The position numbers were made by a program, and so were the translations under genes. Positions 1-8,733 of a stretch of DNA of 26,789 bases are shown here, piece after piece; positions within the stretch are counted from its first letter, which is position 1; each line of letters starts with the position of its first letter. A model generated the notes under the pieces. That model searched no databases and was not told the DNA's origin. It saw only the letters and a list, made by a program, of their open reading frames with translations. The stretch is from an uncultured Lachnospiraceae bacterium (GTDB taxonomy: Bacteria; Bacillota; Clostridia; Lachnospirales; Lachnospiraceae), in the NCBI GenBank assembly GCA_900553305.1, contig USDI01000006.1, positions 1 through 26,789 on the forward strand, read 5' to 3'.

Positions 1-517
1 CCAACGGCACGGTCGGGCCGTCATCCACTGGCCGTTGTAGTTGACGAGCGTGTCCCAGCCGAGCGTGTTCCCAATGTAATAAATCCTTACTGACCGCGTG
101 TCCCCAGCTCATATTATCCCACTTTGTGCCGAAAGCATTGTGCTGATAAAACAGATGATAAATTCCATCCTCAAAAACAAGTCCATTGGGATCATTCATC
201 CAGCCGTTGACCGGTGTAAAATGCATCAGCGGATGCACCTGATCCGATTCCGCAGGATCGTCAGCCTGCTTTATTTTGGTATAAAATGCCTCCTGATAGC
301 TTCCTTCCAGACGAATGGTTTTCCCTATCCACGATGTGGTCGGAAGCGGAGCATAATAATCCACTGTTTCCCCCTCTTCCAACGGAAAAACACGATACTC
401 TAAAACTTTCTGTTCTTCCATATAAAAAGACAGGCGCTCAGTGTTTTCCTTAATTTTTACCGGAATCAATAAAAAGGGGTGCTCGATTTTTATTTTATAA
501 CTGGTATTCTTCTGCAC
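1..517 (-). CDS. GH32 family fructosidase (inulinase/levanase/sucrose hydrolase type), 5' part only
   Basis: N-terminal part of a glycoside hydrolase family 32 enzyme, which releases fructose from beta-fructosides (sucrose, inulobiose, inulin or levan fragments). I place the start at a GTG at 515-517 behind an AGGAGAAAACC ribosome site. The first ~95 residues are an accessory beta-rich stretch. GH32 hallmarks follow: HPLMHFTPVNGWMNDPNG at about 95-112, with the nucleophile Asp109, then HLFYQHNAFGTKW and SWGHAVSKDLLHWEH ending near residue 151. There is no signal peptide, so it should be cytoplasmic. It begins 46 bp after the GH172 stop, so the two are probably cotranscribed. The gene runs off the left edge. 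Codons after residue 151 (bases 1 to ~65) stay open but no longer look like GH32, and that stretch is much richer in G+C. The family call is firm; the exact substrate is not determinable. Confidence 0.88.
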   Translation of the reverse strand, partial: MQKNTSYKIKIEHPFLLIPVKIKENTERLSFYMEEQKVLEYRVFPLEEGETVDYYAPLPTTSWIGKTIRLEGSYQEAFYTKIKQADDPAESDQVHPLMHFTPVNGWMNDPNGLVFEDGIYHLFYQHNAFGTKWDNMSWGHAVSKDLLHWEHARLGHARQLQRPVDDGPTVPL

Positions 518-562
518 GGTTTTCTCCTCATATCTTCTATTACTCTGTTGATTCTGCCTGGT

Positions 563-1591
563 TTACTTCATAATTATCTCTTCATCGGACGGCAGCCCTG
601 CAGACAGTCTGGATGGCTTTTCCATATACCAGTATGCAACGGATGTATAATCATCATATCTCGCTCCTGTCCAGCCGAGATTATCCATGGTCATACGAAA
701 CGACTTATGAAAATAAACCGGATCCTTAACATGAAAACGATAAAGTAAAAAGCGCTGCTGCCCATTATACATTTCCTGACTGTCATTACCCAGAATTGCA
801 TACATGCCGGCATATAGTCCGCTGAAGGTCTGATACTTATGTAATAAAATGTCATTTCCGAACGCATAAGAACCACAGAAATAATCTTCCGTTCCCGTGT
901 AGTTAATTGTCGGATACTGATCTCCATCCAGGTACATCTTAGGTTCACCCTCTACCCAGCAGGTATTATGTCCATTCATACCTGCAGCAAAGCTGATCCC
1001 TGCAAATATACCCTTTCCTTCAATTCCATCAATGACCGTATAAGCATGTCCCTTCTGCACCGGATGCTCCTGCCGGTATGCTGCATGGAAGTATAGATCC
1101 GTATCTGCAAGCTCACCATGCCATCCTTCAATCATATAATAAAGTGTTTCTTCCTTACTGCCACGATTTTCCATCGTCACCTTACAATGCTTCCGGAATG
1201 GCATCTCCCAGTAACAATTGTATCCTCTGCCGGGTGCCACCAGAATACAGCTGGAATTCAGCACCGGGTAATTTCCATCCCGGTCTGCAAAATTCTCATC
1301 ATATGCGCATCCAAAAAATGCGGAAACCGGAGCCTCCACAGACGGATCCTCCATACCGTCCCAATAGATTCGGAGAATAAATGAATGTCCCACATAACCG
1401 GTAAACCATAAATGCGTCAGCATTCCGGGACCGTCCGTGTCACACAACACGACTTCTTCCTGCGGCTTGATCTGAATACAGGGTCTTAACTTTTCACAAT
1501 CCTTGCCCCTGCTTCCTCCATTTCGTTCCCCCATCGGATTCTCTGCTGAAAAGCCAAAGCTTGTTCTGTTTAATAAAGCTGATGATAACAT
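563..1591 (-). CDS. GH172 (DUF2961) glycosidase, difructose-anhydride/alpha-fructofuranosidase-like
   Basis: A 342-residue DUF2961 protein, now CAZy family GH172. Characterised members act on alpha-D-fructofuranosides (difructose dianhydride I) or alpha-D-arabinofuranosides. The N-terminal NPMGERNGGSRG (18-29) and the central block WVEGEPK...NYTGTEDYFCGSYAF (212-244) are typical. Glu214 and Glu235 are 21 residues apart, the spacing I recall for the catalytic glutamates of the Bifidobacterium difructose-anhydride enzyme. I chose the ATG at 1589-1591 because AAGGAGGAG lies directly upstream; a TTG 66 bases further out would extend the protein but has no ribosome site. No signal peptide is visible. 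With the GH32 gene 46 bp downstream it forms a fructan-type pair: GH172 opening an anhydride or alpha-linkage and GH32 splitting the product. Substrate is inferred from the neighbour. Confidence 0.85.
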   Translation of the reverse strand: MLSSALLNRTSFGFSAENPMGERNGGSRGKDCEKLRPCIQIKPQEEVVLCDTDGPGMLTHLWFTGYVGHSFILRIYWDGMEDPSVEAPVSAFFGCAYDENFADRDGNYPVLNSSCILVAPGRGYNCYWEMPFRKHCKVTMENRGSKEETLYYMIEGWHGELADTDLYFHAAYRQEHPVQKGHAYTVIDGIEGKGIFAGISFAAGMNGHNTCWVEGEPKMYLDGDQYPTINYTGTEDYFCGSYAFGNDILLHKYQTFSGLYAGMYAILGNDSQEMYNGQQRFLLYRFHVKDPVYFHKSFRMTMDNLGWTGARYDDYTSVAYWYMEKPSRLSAGLPSDEEIIMK

Positions 1592-1665
1592 TGGTTTCTC
1601 CTCCTTCTTTTCAAACATGCATAATCTCTGTCCATTTATTTCAATGTACTTATCCAATACGGGAA

Positions 1666-1696
1666 AGTATATAAAAAAAACACTTTATAATTGTAA
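1666..1696 (-). promoter_or_regulatory. possible promoter for the GH172-GH32 pair
   Basis: On the minus strand a TATACT -10 (1666-1671) is preceded by TTACAA (1691-1696) with a 19-nt spacer containing a run of T. The -10 is good, but the spacer is longer than ideal. Just upstream lies a small dyad GATTC-N6-GAATC (1697-1712) that could be an operator. The call rests on position and these short matches only. Confidence 0.35.
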
Positions 1697-1716
1697 GATT
1701 CTATTTTGAATCCAAT

Positions 1717-1756
1717 TAAAAAAGGACCCACAGTCTGCTGTTTCCTGTGAATCCTT
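1717..1756 (-). terminator. rho-independent terminator after the coat-type gene
   Basis: On the minus strand AAGGATTCACAG (1745-1756) pairs with CTGTGGGTCCTT (1722-1733) over 12 bp including two G-U pairs, with an 11-nt loop. It runs directly into TTTTTT at 1718-1723. It follows the stop at 1812 and separates this gene from the GH172 gene. Confidence 0.8.
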
Positions 1757-1811
1757 CCTTCCGTTCCGGCCTTTATTTCCATGCATCCGGATTGTCAATG
1801 GTCTCTGTCCT

Positions 1812-2270
1812 TTACTTCATTCCATTTGCCATCTTGTACTTATAAAGCATCTCGGCATGATTCTGTTCTTCAATCTGAATATCGGCCAGAAGCTTGCGGA
1901 CACCGCTTTCTCCAAATACAAAGACATCCGTATTGTATTCTCCGGAAACCAGCTTTTCCGTACCGATACAGTCGGTTGCAAGGAATGCATCATTCTGCTT
2001 ATCCTCCGGATTCGTCATGTCATTATAAGTCGCCTTTGGCTTGTAATCACGTCCTGCGCTGTCGTTGCAGTTACATTCTGGAACCGTTCCTGCAAGCACC
2101 TGTCCGAGAGAATCGTAGTGCTTCTGCTCCTCCTTCTGAAGTGTCTGGAACAGAGACTTCAACTCCGGATCCTTCGCCTGATTTGCATACTTTTCATACT
2201 TCTCCACACAGCTTTTTTCCTGTGTCTGTAAATCCTCAAGTGCTGCCCGTTCTTTTTCCTTTAAAATCAT
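1812..2270 (-). CDS. CotF-like spore coat / ferritin-like domain protein
   Basis: A 152-residue, mostly helical protein with two copies of a ferritin-like metal-ligand motif: KEEQKH near 46-51 and IEEQNH near 133-138, each in a long helix. That layout matches the Coat_F/COG5577 group of small spore coat proteins in Firmicutes. A short cysteine-containing linker (PECNCNDSAGRDY, about 65-76) joins the two halves. Start ATG at 2268-2270 has AGGAAAGGAAG upstream. The gene has its own terminator and a sigma-G-like promoter overlapping the end of the GH36 gene, so it looks like an independent sporulation gene. Whether it binds iron or is structural cannot be told from sequence. Confidence 0.75.
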   Translation of the reverse strand: MILKEKERAALEDLQTQEKSCVEKYEKYANQAKDPELKSLFQTLQKEEQKHYDSLGQVLAGTVPECNCNDSAGRDYKPKATYNDMTNPEDKQNDAFLATDCIGTEKLVSGEYNTDVFVFGESGVRKLLADIQIEEQNHAEMLYKYKMANGMK

Positions 2271-2312
2271 GATTCTACTTCCTTTCCTACTAATATGTTC
2301 CTAGACATCTTT

Positions 2313-2343
2313 TAGTATGGGAAGGAATTCATGATTTTATTCA
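2313..2343 (-). promoter_or_regulatory. sigma-G-like (forespore) promoter
   Basis: Minus strand TGAATA (2338-2343), an 18-nt spacer, then CATACTA (2313-2319). This fits the Bacillus sigma-G pattern GMATR-N17/18-CATWMTA. The -35 overlaps the TGA stop of the GH36 gene, and the predicted transcript would start about 36 nt before the coat-type ATG. The spore-coat identity of the downstream gene supports it. No experimental support is available here. Confidence 0.6.
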
Positions 2344-4713
2344 TTCCGCTTCCATTAAATAGATCCTTGCATCAAAGTCCTGAAAAAGTGCAGTTCCGGT
2401 TTCGAAGCCGGTGCCGCCAAAATTCGGAGAAAGCACTACTCCTGCCTTATTGAGCAGATCGCCCGGCACATGAAACTCTTCCGTCTCGCCCTCCATTGTT
2501 ATGAGATGTGTCACGACCTGATGAACCACAGAGTTCGGCCGGATGTGCACAGGAGAGGCGGTATTGATAAGATCCCCCATTCGGGTAAGCTCCACCTTTT
2601 GCGGAATATGGTAAAAGTGATACTGCTTCGTATCGTCAAGTCCCTTCGTTTTAAAAAACCGGTGCGTGTCATTCGCATGAACCAGCCCATTCAGCAGAAT
2701 TCCAACTGCCTTTTCCCGATCCTGCGCTACAAAGTTCCACCGGATAACATCGGTGTCCCGCTCTCCTTCCTTCGAAAGCCCATGCAGACGATAGAACTCA
2801 CCGAACTGCAATACCCTGCGCCACTTTTTATAAAAGGAAACCTGTTCCCGGATCTTCTTAAGCTCCTCTTTCGGCAGGTCACAAAGATTGCACTCATATC
2901 CGAGGATTCCTCCACACGCAACCGCGAAACGGCTGTATAGCGGCGTTACCCGCAGGGTCTGGTGATTCGGACAGGAGGACACATGTGCCCCCATAACGGA
3001 CTGCGGATACCCAAAGCTGCAGCCGTTCTGGATTTTCGCCCGAGCAATGGCATCCGTACAGTCACTCACCCAGAGCTGCGGCATGTAGCACAGCATCCCT
3101 AAGTCAAACCGGTTTCCCCCGGAGGCACAGCCTTCAAACAAAACATCCGGGAAGCGGCTCGTCAGTTCTCCCAATACCCGGTACAACCCCAACAGATAAC
3201 GGTGTGCAAATTCTCCCTGCTCCTCCTTCGAGAGCGCCGGGCTGTAATAATCGGACATGTGGCGGTTCATATCCCATTTCACGTAATCCACCTGTCCCCT
3301 TCGGAAAACATCGCTCATATCCGCGATAATCCGGTCCTGCACCTTAGTCTGCGTCAGGTCTAAAAGCATCTGGTTCCGCCCGACGGATGCTGCCTTCCCT
3401 GGAATCCGTACCGCATACTCTGGATGCTCCCTGTAGAGCTTCGAATTCTCACTAATCATTTCCGGCTCCACCCAGATTCCGAACTTCATCCCCATCGCAT
3501 GGATTCTGGCAGATAACCCGCCAAGTCCGTCTGGGAGTTTTTCTAAATTATCCTGCCAGTCCCCTAAGGCTTTCTGGTCATTTTCGCGTTCGCCAAACCA
3601 TCCGTCATCCAGCACAAAAAGCTCGATTCCAACCTCTGCCGCCTGCCTGGCAAGCTTTAAAAGCTTCCGCTCTTTCACATCGAAATACATGGCTTCCCAA
3701 GAATTAATCAGAACCGGCCGCTCCTTCTTCTTCCATGTTCCACGCACAATATGCTCCCTTACGAAACGGTGCATGTTCCGGCTAATCCCGCCATAGCCTT
3801 CCTTGGAAAACGTAAGCACTGCCTCCGGTGAAGCAAAGCTTTCTCCCTCATCCAATGACTTTTGAAAGAAATCCGGATGCATTCCCTGTAAAATCCGCAC
3901 TCTGCCATGCGCATTGCATTCGATCGTTTCCCGGTGATTTCCGGAATAGATCAGGTTAAAGCCATAGCAGGCCCCGTAGTCCTCCTGAGTGTCTGCCTCT
4001 CCGCAGATGAAAAAGGGATTGGCCTTATTGGATGAAAATCCGGTTGTGGACTCAATCTGGAAGCTGCCGGATTGCAGAAGTGTTTCACAGGGCTGCATTT
4101 CCCGCGCCCATTCTCCGTGAAAGCTTAAAATCTTCTGTCTTCCCCGCGTACGCAGGTCAAGTTGGGTACTCATCAGCCGCTCCAGAGTCACTGGTGCGCT
4201 TCCCTTATTTTTCACAACCGCAAACCGGGTAATGCAGTCGCAGTCCTCCAGCACACTGTAAACAAGCGTTAACCGGACTGCCCCATTCCGGTCCTCCATA
4301 TGAAGAACAAGTGACTGGGCGTTTTCCGTTTCATCATAGGCACCCGGAAATCCTTCCGGAGCCTGCTTTTCCATGATTTCAAAATTCTGAAACCGGAAGT
4401 CGCTCGTCCGGCTGCCATCGGGATAGGTAAGCTCCACAAAGGGCTGCGCCATATCCCCCTTTCCACGCCCGGACACCTCCAGACACACATCATCCAGCGA
4501 TACTGCCGGGTGCATCGGATCCTGAATAATGCTGCATCCATTGGGATTGAATACCCGCATTTTCAGTGCCTCCAATGCCTTCTGCCAGGAATCACCCAAG
4601 TTTAATTTTTCGCCATAATAAAGATGCTGCAGATTCCCTGCAGGATCCACACAGAATACATAGGTCGTGTGTTCTGTCTCCAACAGGAAATTTCCATTTT
4701 CCGCATAAATCAT
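2341..4713 (-). CDS. GH36 alpha-galactosidase
   Basis: A 790-residue family 36 alpha-galactosidase, cytoplasmic (no signal peptide), removing terminal alpha-1,6-galactose from melibiose, raffinose-type sugars or galactomannan fragments. The N-terminal beta-sandwich spans about 1-320. The catalytic barrel carries VLDDGWFGER (367-376), FGIWVEPEM (411-419), DYVKWDMNR with nucleophile Asp481, and LWVSDCTDA with acid/base Asp551. The 70-residue spacing matches the Geobacillus enzyme as I recall it. FEGCASGGNRFD (526-537) is also diagnostic. Length is normal for tetrameric bacterial GH36. Its ATG overlaps the stop of the symporter gene by four bases (ATGA), so translation is coupled. It is the last gene of the TetR-GH2-symporter-GH36 operon. 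There is no clear terminator before the coat-type gene. Confidence 0.95.
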   Translation of the reverse strand: MIYAENGNFLLETEHTTYVFCVDPAGNLQHLYYGEKLNLGDSWQKALEALKMRVFNPNGCSIIQDPMHPAVSLDDVCLEVSGRGKGDMAQPFVELTYPDGSRTSDFRFQNFEIMEKQAPEGFPGAYDETENAQSLVLHMEDRNGAVRLTLVYSVLEDCDCITRFAVVKNKGSAPVTLERLMSTQLDLRTRGRQKILSFHGEWAREMQPCETLLQSGSFQIESTTGFSSNKANPFFICGEADTQEDYGACYGFNLIYSGNHRETIECNAHGRVRILQGMHPDFFQKSLDEGESFASPEAVLTFSKEGYGGISRNMHRFVREHIVRGTWKKKERPVLINSWEAMYFDVKERKLLKLARQAAEVGIELFVLDDGWFGERENDQKALGDWQDNLEKLPDGLGGLSARIHAMGMKFGIWVEPEMISENSKLYREHPEYAVRIPGKAASVGRNQMLLDLTQTKVQDRIIADMSDVFRRGQVDYVKWDMNRHMSDYYSPALSKEEQGEFAHRYLLGLYRVLGELTSRFPDVLFEGCASGGNRFDLGMLCYMPQLWVSDCTDAIARAKIQNGCSFGYPQSVMGAHVSSCPNHQTLRVTPLYSRFAVACGGILGYECNLCDLPKEELKKIREQVSFYKKWRRVLQFGEFYRLHGLSKEGERDTDVIRWNFVAQDREKAVGILLNGLVHANDTHRFFKTKGLDDTKQYHFYHIPQKVELTRMGDLINTASPVHIRPNSVVHQVVTHLITMEGETEEFHVPGDLLNKAGVVLSPNFGGTGFETGTALFQDFDARIYLMEAE

Positions 4714-6137
4714 TGCACCGCTTCCTTTCGTCTTTCCTGTAAGGTATGGTTAATCTCGGTAAGCTTTTCATCCGTCAGAATATACCTTTTCGCAAAAATC
4801 CAGGTAGCGGCAAGGAGGCCGATAACCGGCAGAATCGTCATGGTCATGCGGAGAATCACAAGCGAAGGGCCGTAGCTGTTCTCTGCTGCCAGCTGCGCCA
4901 CATCCGCAGCGGTATCCTGCTGAATGTTACTGAAATTCAGCGCCAGTGCCGCAATCATGGCAGCCACACCGCTTGCCAGCTTTACCACAAAGGTCTGCAT
5001 GGAAAAGGTGACGCTCTCATCCCGGCGATAGTTCTTCAACTCTCCGTAATCCACGGTATTCGCAAGGAAAACGGTTGTTAATACGGTCAGCATTCCGAAC
5101 GCCGCGAACACAAAAAAGCCCGGAATCAGCAGGAAATATACATTGGTAAGTCCCATAAACATCATGGCAAGCAGTACCAGATAGCCCCCAACTGCCATGA
5201 CCGCGCTGACGTAAAAGACCTTAAGTGCGCTGATTGCTTTGCGCAGCAGGGGATAAAAAATCATCATGGAGAGAATCTGGATTGCACCACCAAAGGTATT
5301 GAACAGCACATAGCTGTCATTCCAGTTCGTTCCTCCGATATCATATTTAAAGAAATAAATCAGCAGATTCGAAGTAATGTAAAGGGAACAGTTAATGAGC
5401 ACAATCGTAATTACCACCGTCATCGCCTGATCGTTGGATACAAGTGCCCGGAACATCTGTTTTACCGAGGGAGCATTCAGATCCACGGTGGACTTTTCCT
5501 TAATGTTCAGGCAGGTAATGCCGATCATAATGACAAACAATACCGCAATAATCAGTGCAAACCACTGAAAACCGCACCGTTCCACTTCTCTTGCTGCCTC
5601 TGTATTTCCTAAGAAAAGCTTTCCCAGCGCCGGTACGGCAATCATGGTAATAACGGTAATCAATGCCGATCCCACACCGGCACAGGATCTTGCCAGTGTC
5701 GTCAGATTCTCTCTTTCCTTACCGCTTTCGGTAAAGGCCGGAATCATGGACCAGAACGGAATATCCATCATGGTATAAGTCACACCCCAGAGGATATAAA
5801 ATACCGCTGCATAGGCCACAAGTCCACTACCGGACAGTGCAGGCGGCGCTGCAAACATCAAAAACAAGATCACTGCATTTAAGAGTGTTCCGATCATCAG
5901 CCATGGACGGAACTTTCCCCAGCGGGTTTTCGTCTTTTCCACGATGACACCCATAAACGGATCATTGAACGCATCAAAAATCCGCGCAACAAGCAGGATC
6001 ACGCCCATCGCAACCGCGCTCACTCCCAGAATATCCTGATAATAATAAAGTACATAACTTGCAGAAAGCATATATACCATATCTTTGCCTACTGCACCCA
6101 ATCCATACGAAAATTTTTCCTTTCCATTCAGCTTCAT
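4710..6137 (-). CDS. MelB-type GPH family sugar:cation symporter
   Basis: A 475-residue integral membrane protein with about 12 hydrophobic segments, of the glycoside-pentoside-hexuronide:cation symporter family. DAFNDPFMG (55-63) and RWGKFRPW (72-79) are family signatures. Asp55, Asn58 and Asp59 fall at the same numbers as the cation site of MelB. Asp19, and Asp126 within YTMMDIPFW, correspond to the MelB sugar-binding aspartates, so transport should be active. I start at the ATG at 6135-6137 with AAAGGAGGTAGAGGC before it; an upstream in-frame start would add 12 residues without a better site. It sits 45 bp after the GH2 gene and overlaps GH36. The flanking enzymes suggest an alpha- or beta-galactoside as cargo; which one is inference. 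Confidence 0.93.
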   Translation of the reverse strand: MKLNGKEKFSYGLGAVGKDMVYMLSASYVLYYYQDILGVSAVAMGVILLVARIFDAFNDPFMGVIVEKTKTRWGKFRPWLMIGTLLNAVILFLMFAAPPALSGSGLVAYAAVFYILWGVTYTMMDIPFWSMIPAFTESGKERENLTTLARSCAGVGSALITVITMIAVPALGKLFLGNTEAAREVERCGFQWFALIIAVLFVIMIGITCLNIKEKSTVDLNAPSVKQMFRALVSNDQAMTVVITIVLINCSLYITSNLLIYFFKYDIGGTNWNDSYVLFNTFGGAIQILSMMIFYPLLRKAISALKVFYVSAVMAVGGYLVLLAMMFMGLTNVYFLLIPGFFVFAAFGMLTVLTTVFLANTVDYGELKNYRRDESVTFSMQTFVVKLASGVAAMIAALALNFSNIQQDTAADVAQLAAENSYGPSLVILRMTMTILPVIGLLAATWIFAKRYILTDEKLTEINHTLQERRKEAVQ

Positions 6138-6182
6138 GCCTCTACCTCCTTTTTCATGTGAACCATTCCGCACACCATCTGT

Positions 6183-8717
6183 TTATTTCCCATCATCCAT
6201 CTGTCCGGCACAAACGACCTCAAACTTTACCGTATGTTCTCCGAAAAGACTTCCTGTTATGGTAAGCTCTGCACTGCCTGCCGTCCCGCAGGTACGCACA
6301 TACGTGCCACCCATGCCGCCCTGTAAGCTGATCGTCGATGGCCCGATGATCGAAAGCGGTCCCTTTACTGTCAGGGTCAGGGGTTCATTACAATAGCTTA
6401 ACGTACTTCCTTCCTCACTGACTGCCCGCAGCCGGATCGCTGCCACATCATACGTCGATTTTTCTGTAAGAATCGTATGGGAACAGTCTACCAGTAACTG
6501 CGGCTTATTCACGGGGCGTTTCTTTACGGTTTTCACGACCCTACCATCACGGACCGCTTCAAACCGGTACTCTGTTGCCGTTCCGCCCCAGTTACCAATA
6601 TATTTATTATAAAGTTCAACCGCATCTGCCATTTTCATTCCGCGCAGCAGCATGCATTTTGCCGCAAGAAGGATGGTTCCAACCGGCAGATGGTTCAGTC
6701 CGTTCTTACTCACGGACTGCAGAACCTTCTTCACATCCTTTGCTTTTCCCTTCGAAAAGTTTTCTCCATTCTGCAAAAGCCCGCCGATAAAGTCATCAAT
6801 GGCTATCGGTCCATGCGGCAGATGGGTGTAAGGGGAATCTGCTGCCCGAAACTCCTTTACAAACCGGTCGTTCTTATATAGCTTCACACTGTCTGCATTC
6901 GTCACGGCATAGACATCCCGGATGAGGCACGCCGGATACTCCCCGATGTCCATGGACGAAGTAATTTCCAGCACATCCTCTTCCCCCTGGCTTGCATAAA
7001 GCGCCGCTGCCAGCTTCGGATTCCGGAACAGGTCAAGCACGCCATGATAGCAGACCCGGTCACCGCTTCCAAAATCCTTGTGGGTATTATAATCAAACAT
7101 GCACCAGCCAAAGCCCCCGGCAATCTCCTCTTCCCCATAATAAGCATCCAGGACATTCGCATGGCGCAAGAAATGCTCTACCCGGTGCTGTTCGCAGTCA
7201 AAGGCTTTCGTTGGAAACATATGCCCGTTGTACTCACTGATCAGATACCCTTTCGAAGTATCCGGCGTCACGTCCTTTTTCTTCCGGCATCCCCGGTTGT
7301 TTCCCTCATGCGAAAAGTCATTGAACGCATACACATCCTCAAGCAGGGAACTTTTTTGCAGGTAACGTACTCCACTGGTCTGCCGCATCGGATCCAGCCG
7401 GTGGGCTGTCTCATTCGTCCTTTGATAAAACGCATCATCATCCTCGGATTCGTTGATGCGTACGCCCCACAAAATAATTGACGGATGATTCCGGTACTGC
7501 ACCACCATGTCTTCTGTGTTCCGCACGGCCTGATCCTGCCATTCCGGACCACCGATGTACTGCCACCCCGGAATCTCCGTGAACACCAGAAGCCCCAGTT
7601 CATCGCACCGGTCAAGGAAATGATGCGACTGCGGATAATGCGAGGTACGCACCGCATTCAACTTCAGTTCGTTTTTTAAAATATCCGCATCCCGTTTCTG
7701 CATGGATTCCGGCATCGCATATCCCACATAAGGATAGCTCTGGTGCCGGTTCAGTCCCCGGAGTTTCAGCTTCTTTCCATTCAGATAAAAGCCATCCCTG
7801 CGGAAATGCGCTTCCCGGAACCCGATCCGCGTTTCCACCGCATCTAAGCACTCCCCGTCCCGGTACAGCTCCGTACGCAGTGTATACAGGAACGGATGCT
7901 CCACATCCCACACGTTGATCTCCTCAAAGGTGTGCTCCAACACATTCCGATCGAGTAAATAAGCACTGGAAGAGGCCTCTTCCTCCTTTGTCCACAGAAG
8001 TGTCTGCCGGATCATCAGTCCCTTTTGTGACAGCTTTTCCTGAAAATCAGGCAGATTTTTCGCATTCAGGGTGATTTCTTCTCCGTGAAGCTGTAAGGTG
8101 ATTTCACTTTGGAGCGTCCACTTCTTATATGGAAGATCCCTATCATTTTCTGCAGATTGTTTCTCATTATCCATATCGGATGATAGCACTGCCGGAATCG
8201 TCATGGCATACACATCGGCAATGAAATCCTGTTCCTTCACTTCCAGATATACTTCCCGGTAAAGACCGCCAAAGGTCATATAATCAATCACTTTTCCAAA
8301 GGGAGGAATATTCTGGCTCTCTGTGCTGTCCACCTTCACCACCAGCACATTTTCTTCCCCATAAATAAGTGCCGGTGAAAGATCGGTCTGAAATGCTGTA
8401 TAACCGCAATGATGCTCGTTCAGAAGTTCTCCGTTTAAGTATACCCATGCACTGTGCCCTGCTGCCTCAATCGTAAGCAGTACCCGCTTTCCCTGCCAGT
8501 CCGCATCCGGCCGGAACACCTTCCGGTAAGTGAAAATCCCCTGATACAGGCTCTCATCAAAATAATGCAGCGGCACTTCCTGCACGGTATGCGGAAGCTC
8601 TGCCTGCTCCACTTCCTGAACTTTCCCAATCGCCTGCAGTCCAAGGTATGACTCCTCAAAGCCTTTTAAAAACTTCCAACTCCGGTTCCAGTAAATTCGC
8701 TTCTGCTTTTCTTCCAT
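6183..8717 (-). CDS. GH2 family beta-galactosidase-like glycosidase
   Basis: An 844-residue cytoplasmic GH2 enzyme. The sugar-binding sandwich domain (about 1-165) contains AWVYLNGELL and the immunoglobulin-like domain follows (about 165-305). The TIM barrel includes LNRHQSYPYVG, NAVRTSHYPQ and ILWGVRINESE with acid/base Glu423, and GYLISEYNGH with nucleophile Glu495. A long C-terminal extension of beta-rich domains follows. The start is the ATG at 8715-8717 behind GGGAGGAG, 16 bp after the TetR stop. GH2 covers beta-galactosidases, glucuronidases and mannosidases. Beta-galactosidase is preferred because the operon also has a MelB-type symporter and an alpha-galactosidase, but the product could differ. 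Confidence 0.88.
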   Translation of the reverse strand: MEEKQKRIYWNRSWKFLKGFEESYLGLQAIGKVQEVEQAELPHTVQEVPLHYFDESLYQGIFTYRKVFRPDADWQGKRVLLTIEAAGHSAWVYLNGELLNEHHCGYTAFQTDLSPALIYGEENVLVVKVDSTESQNIPPFGKVIDYMTFGGLYREVYLEVKEQDFIADVYAMTIPAVLSSDMDNEKQSAENDRDLPYKKWTLQSEITLQLHGEEITLNAKNLPDFQEKLSQKGLMIRQTLLWTKEEEASSSAYLLDRNVLEHTFEEINVWDVEHPFLYTLRTELYRDGECLDAVETRIGFREAHFRRDGFYLNGKKLKLRGLNRHQSYPYVGYAMPESMQKRDADILKNELKLNAVRTSHYPQSHHFLDRCDELGLLVFTEIPGWQYIGGPEWQDQAVRNTEDMVVQYRNHPSIILWGVRINESEDDDAFYQRTNETAHRLDPMRQTSGVRYLQKSSLLEDVYAFNDFSHEGNNRGCRKKKDVTPDTSKGYLISEYNGHMFPTKAFDCEQHRVEHFLRHANVLDAYYGEEEIAGGFGWCMFDYNTHKDFGSGDRVCYHGVLDLFRNPKLAAALYASQGEEDVLEITSSMDIGEYPACLIRDVYAVTNADSVKLYKNDRFVKEFRAADSPYTHLPHGPIAIDDFIGGLLQNGENFSKGKAKDVKKVLQSVSKNGLNHLPVGTILLAAKCMLLRGMKMADAVELYNKYIGNWGGTATEYRFEAVRDGRVVKTVKKRPVNKPQLLVDCSHTILTEKSTYDVAAIRLRAVSEEGSTLSYCNEPLTLTVKGPLSIIGPSTISLQGGMGGTYVRTCGTAGSAELTITGSLFGEHTVKFEVVCAGQMDDGK

Positions 8718-8733
8718 CCATCTTTCTCCTCCC

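Noticed and set aside
1781..2272. 163-codon plus-strand frame opposite the coat-type gene
   Set aside because: Fully antisense to a clear gene with motifs and its own start site; His/Ser/Pro-rich composition typical of a shadow frame.
2281..2325. Long imperfect hairpin over the coat-gene ribosome site as a translation switch
   Set aside because: Its left arm overlaps the sigma-G -10, so it would be mostly outside that transcript; it could only form in read-through RNA from the GH36 operon.
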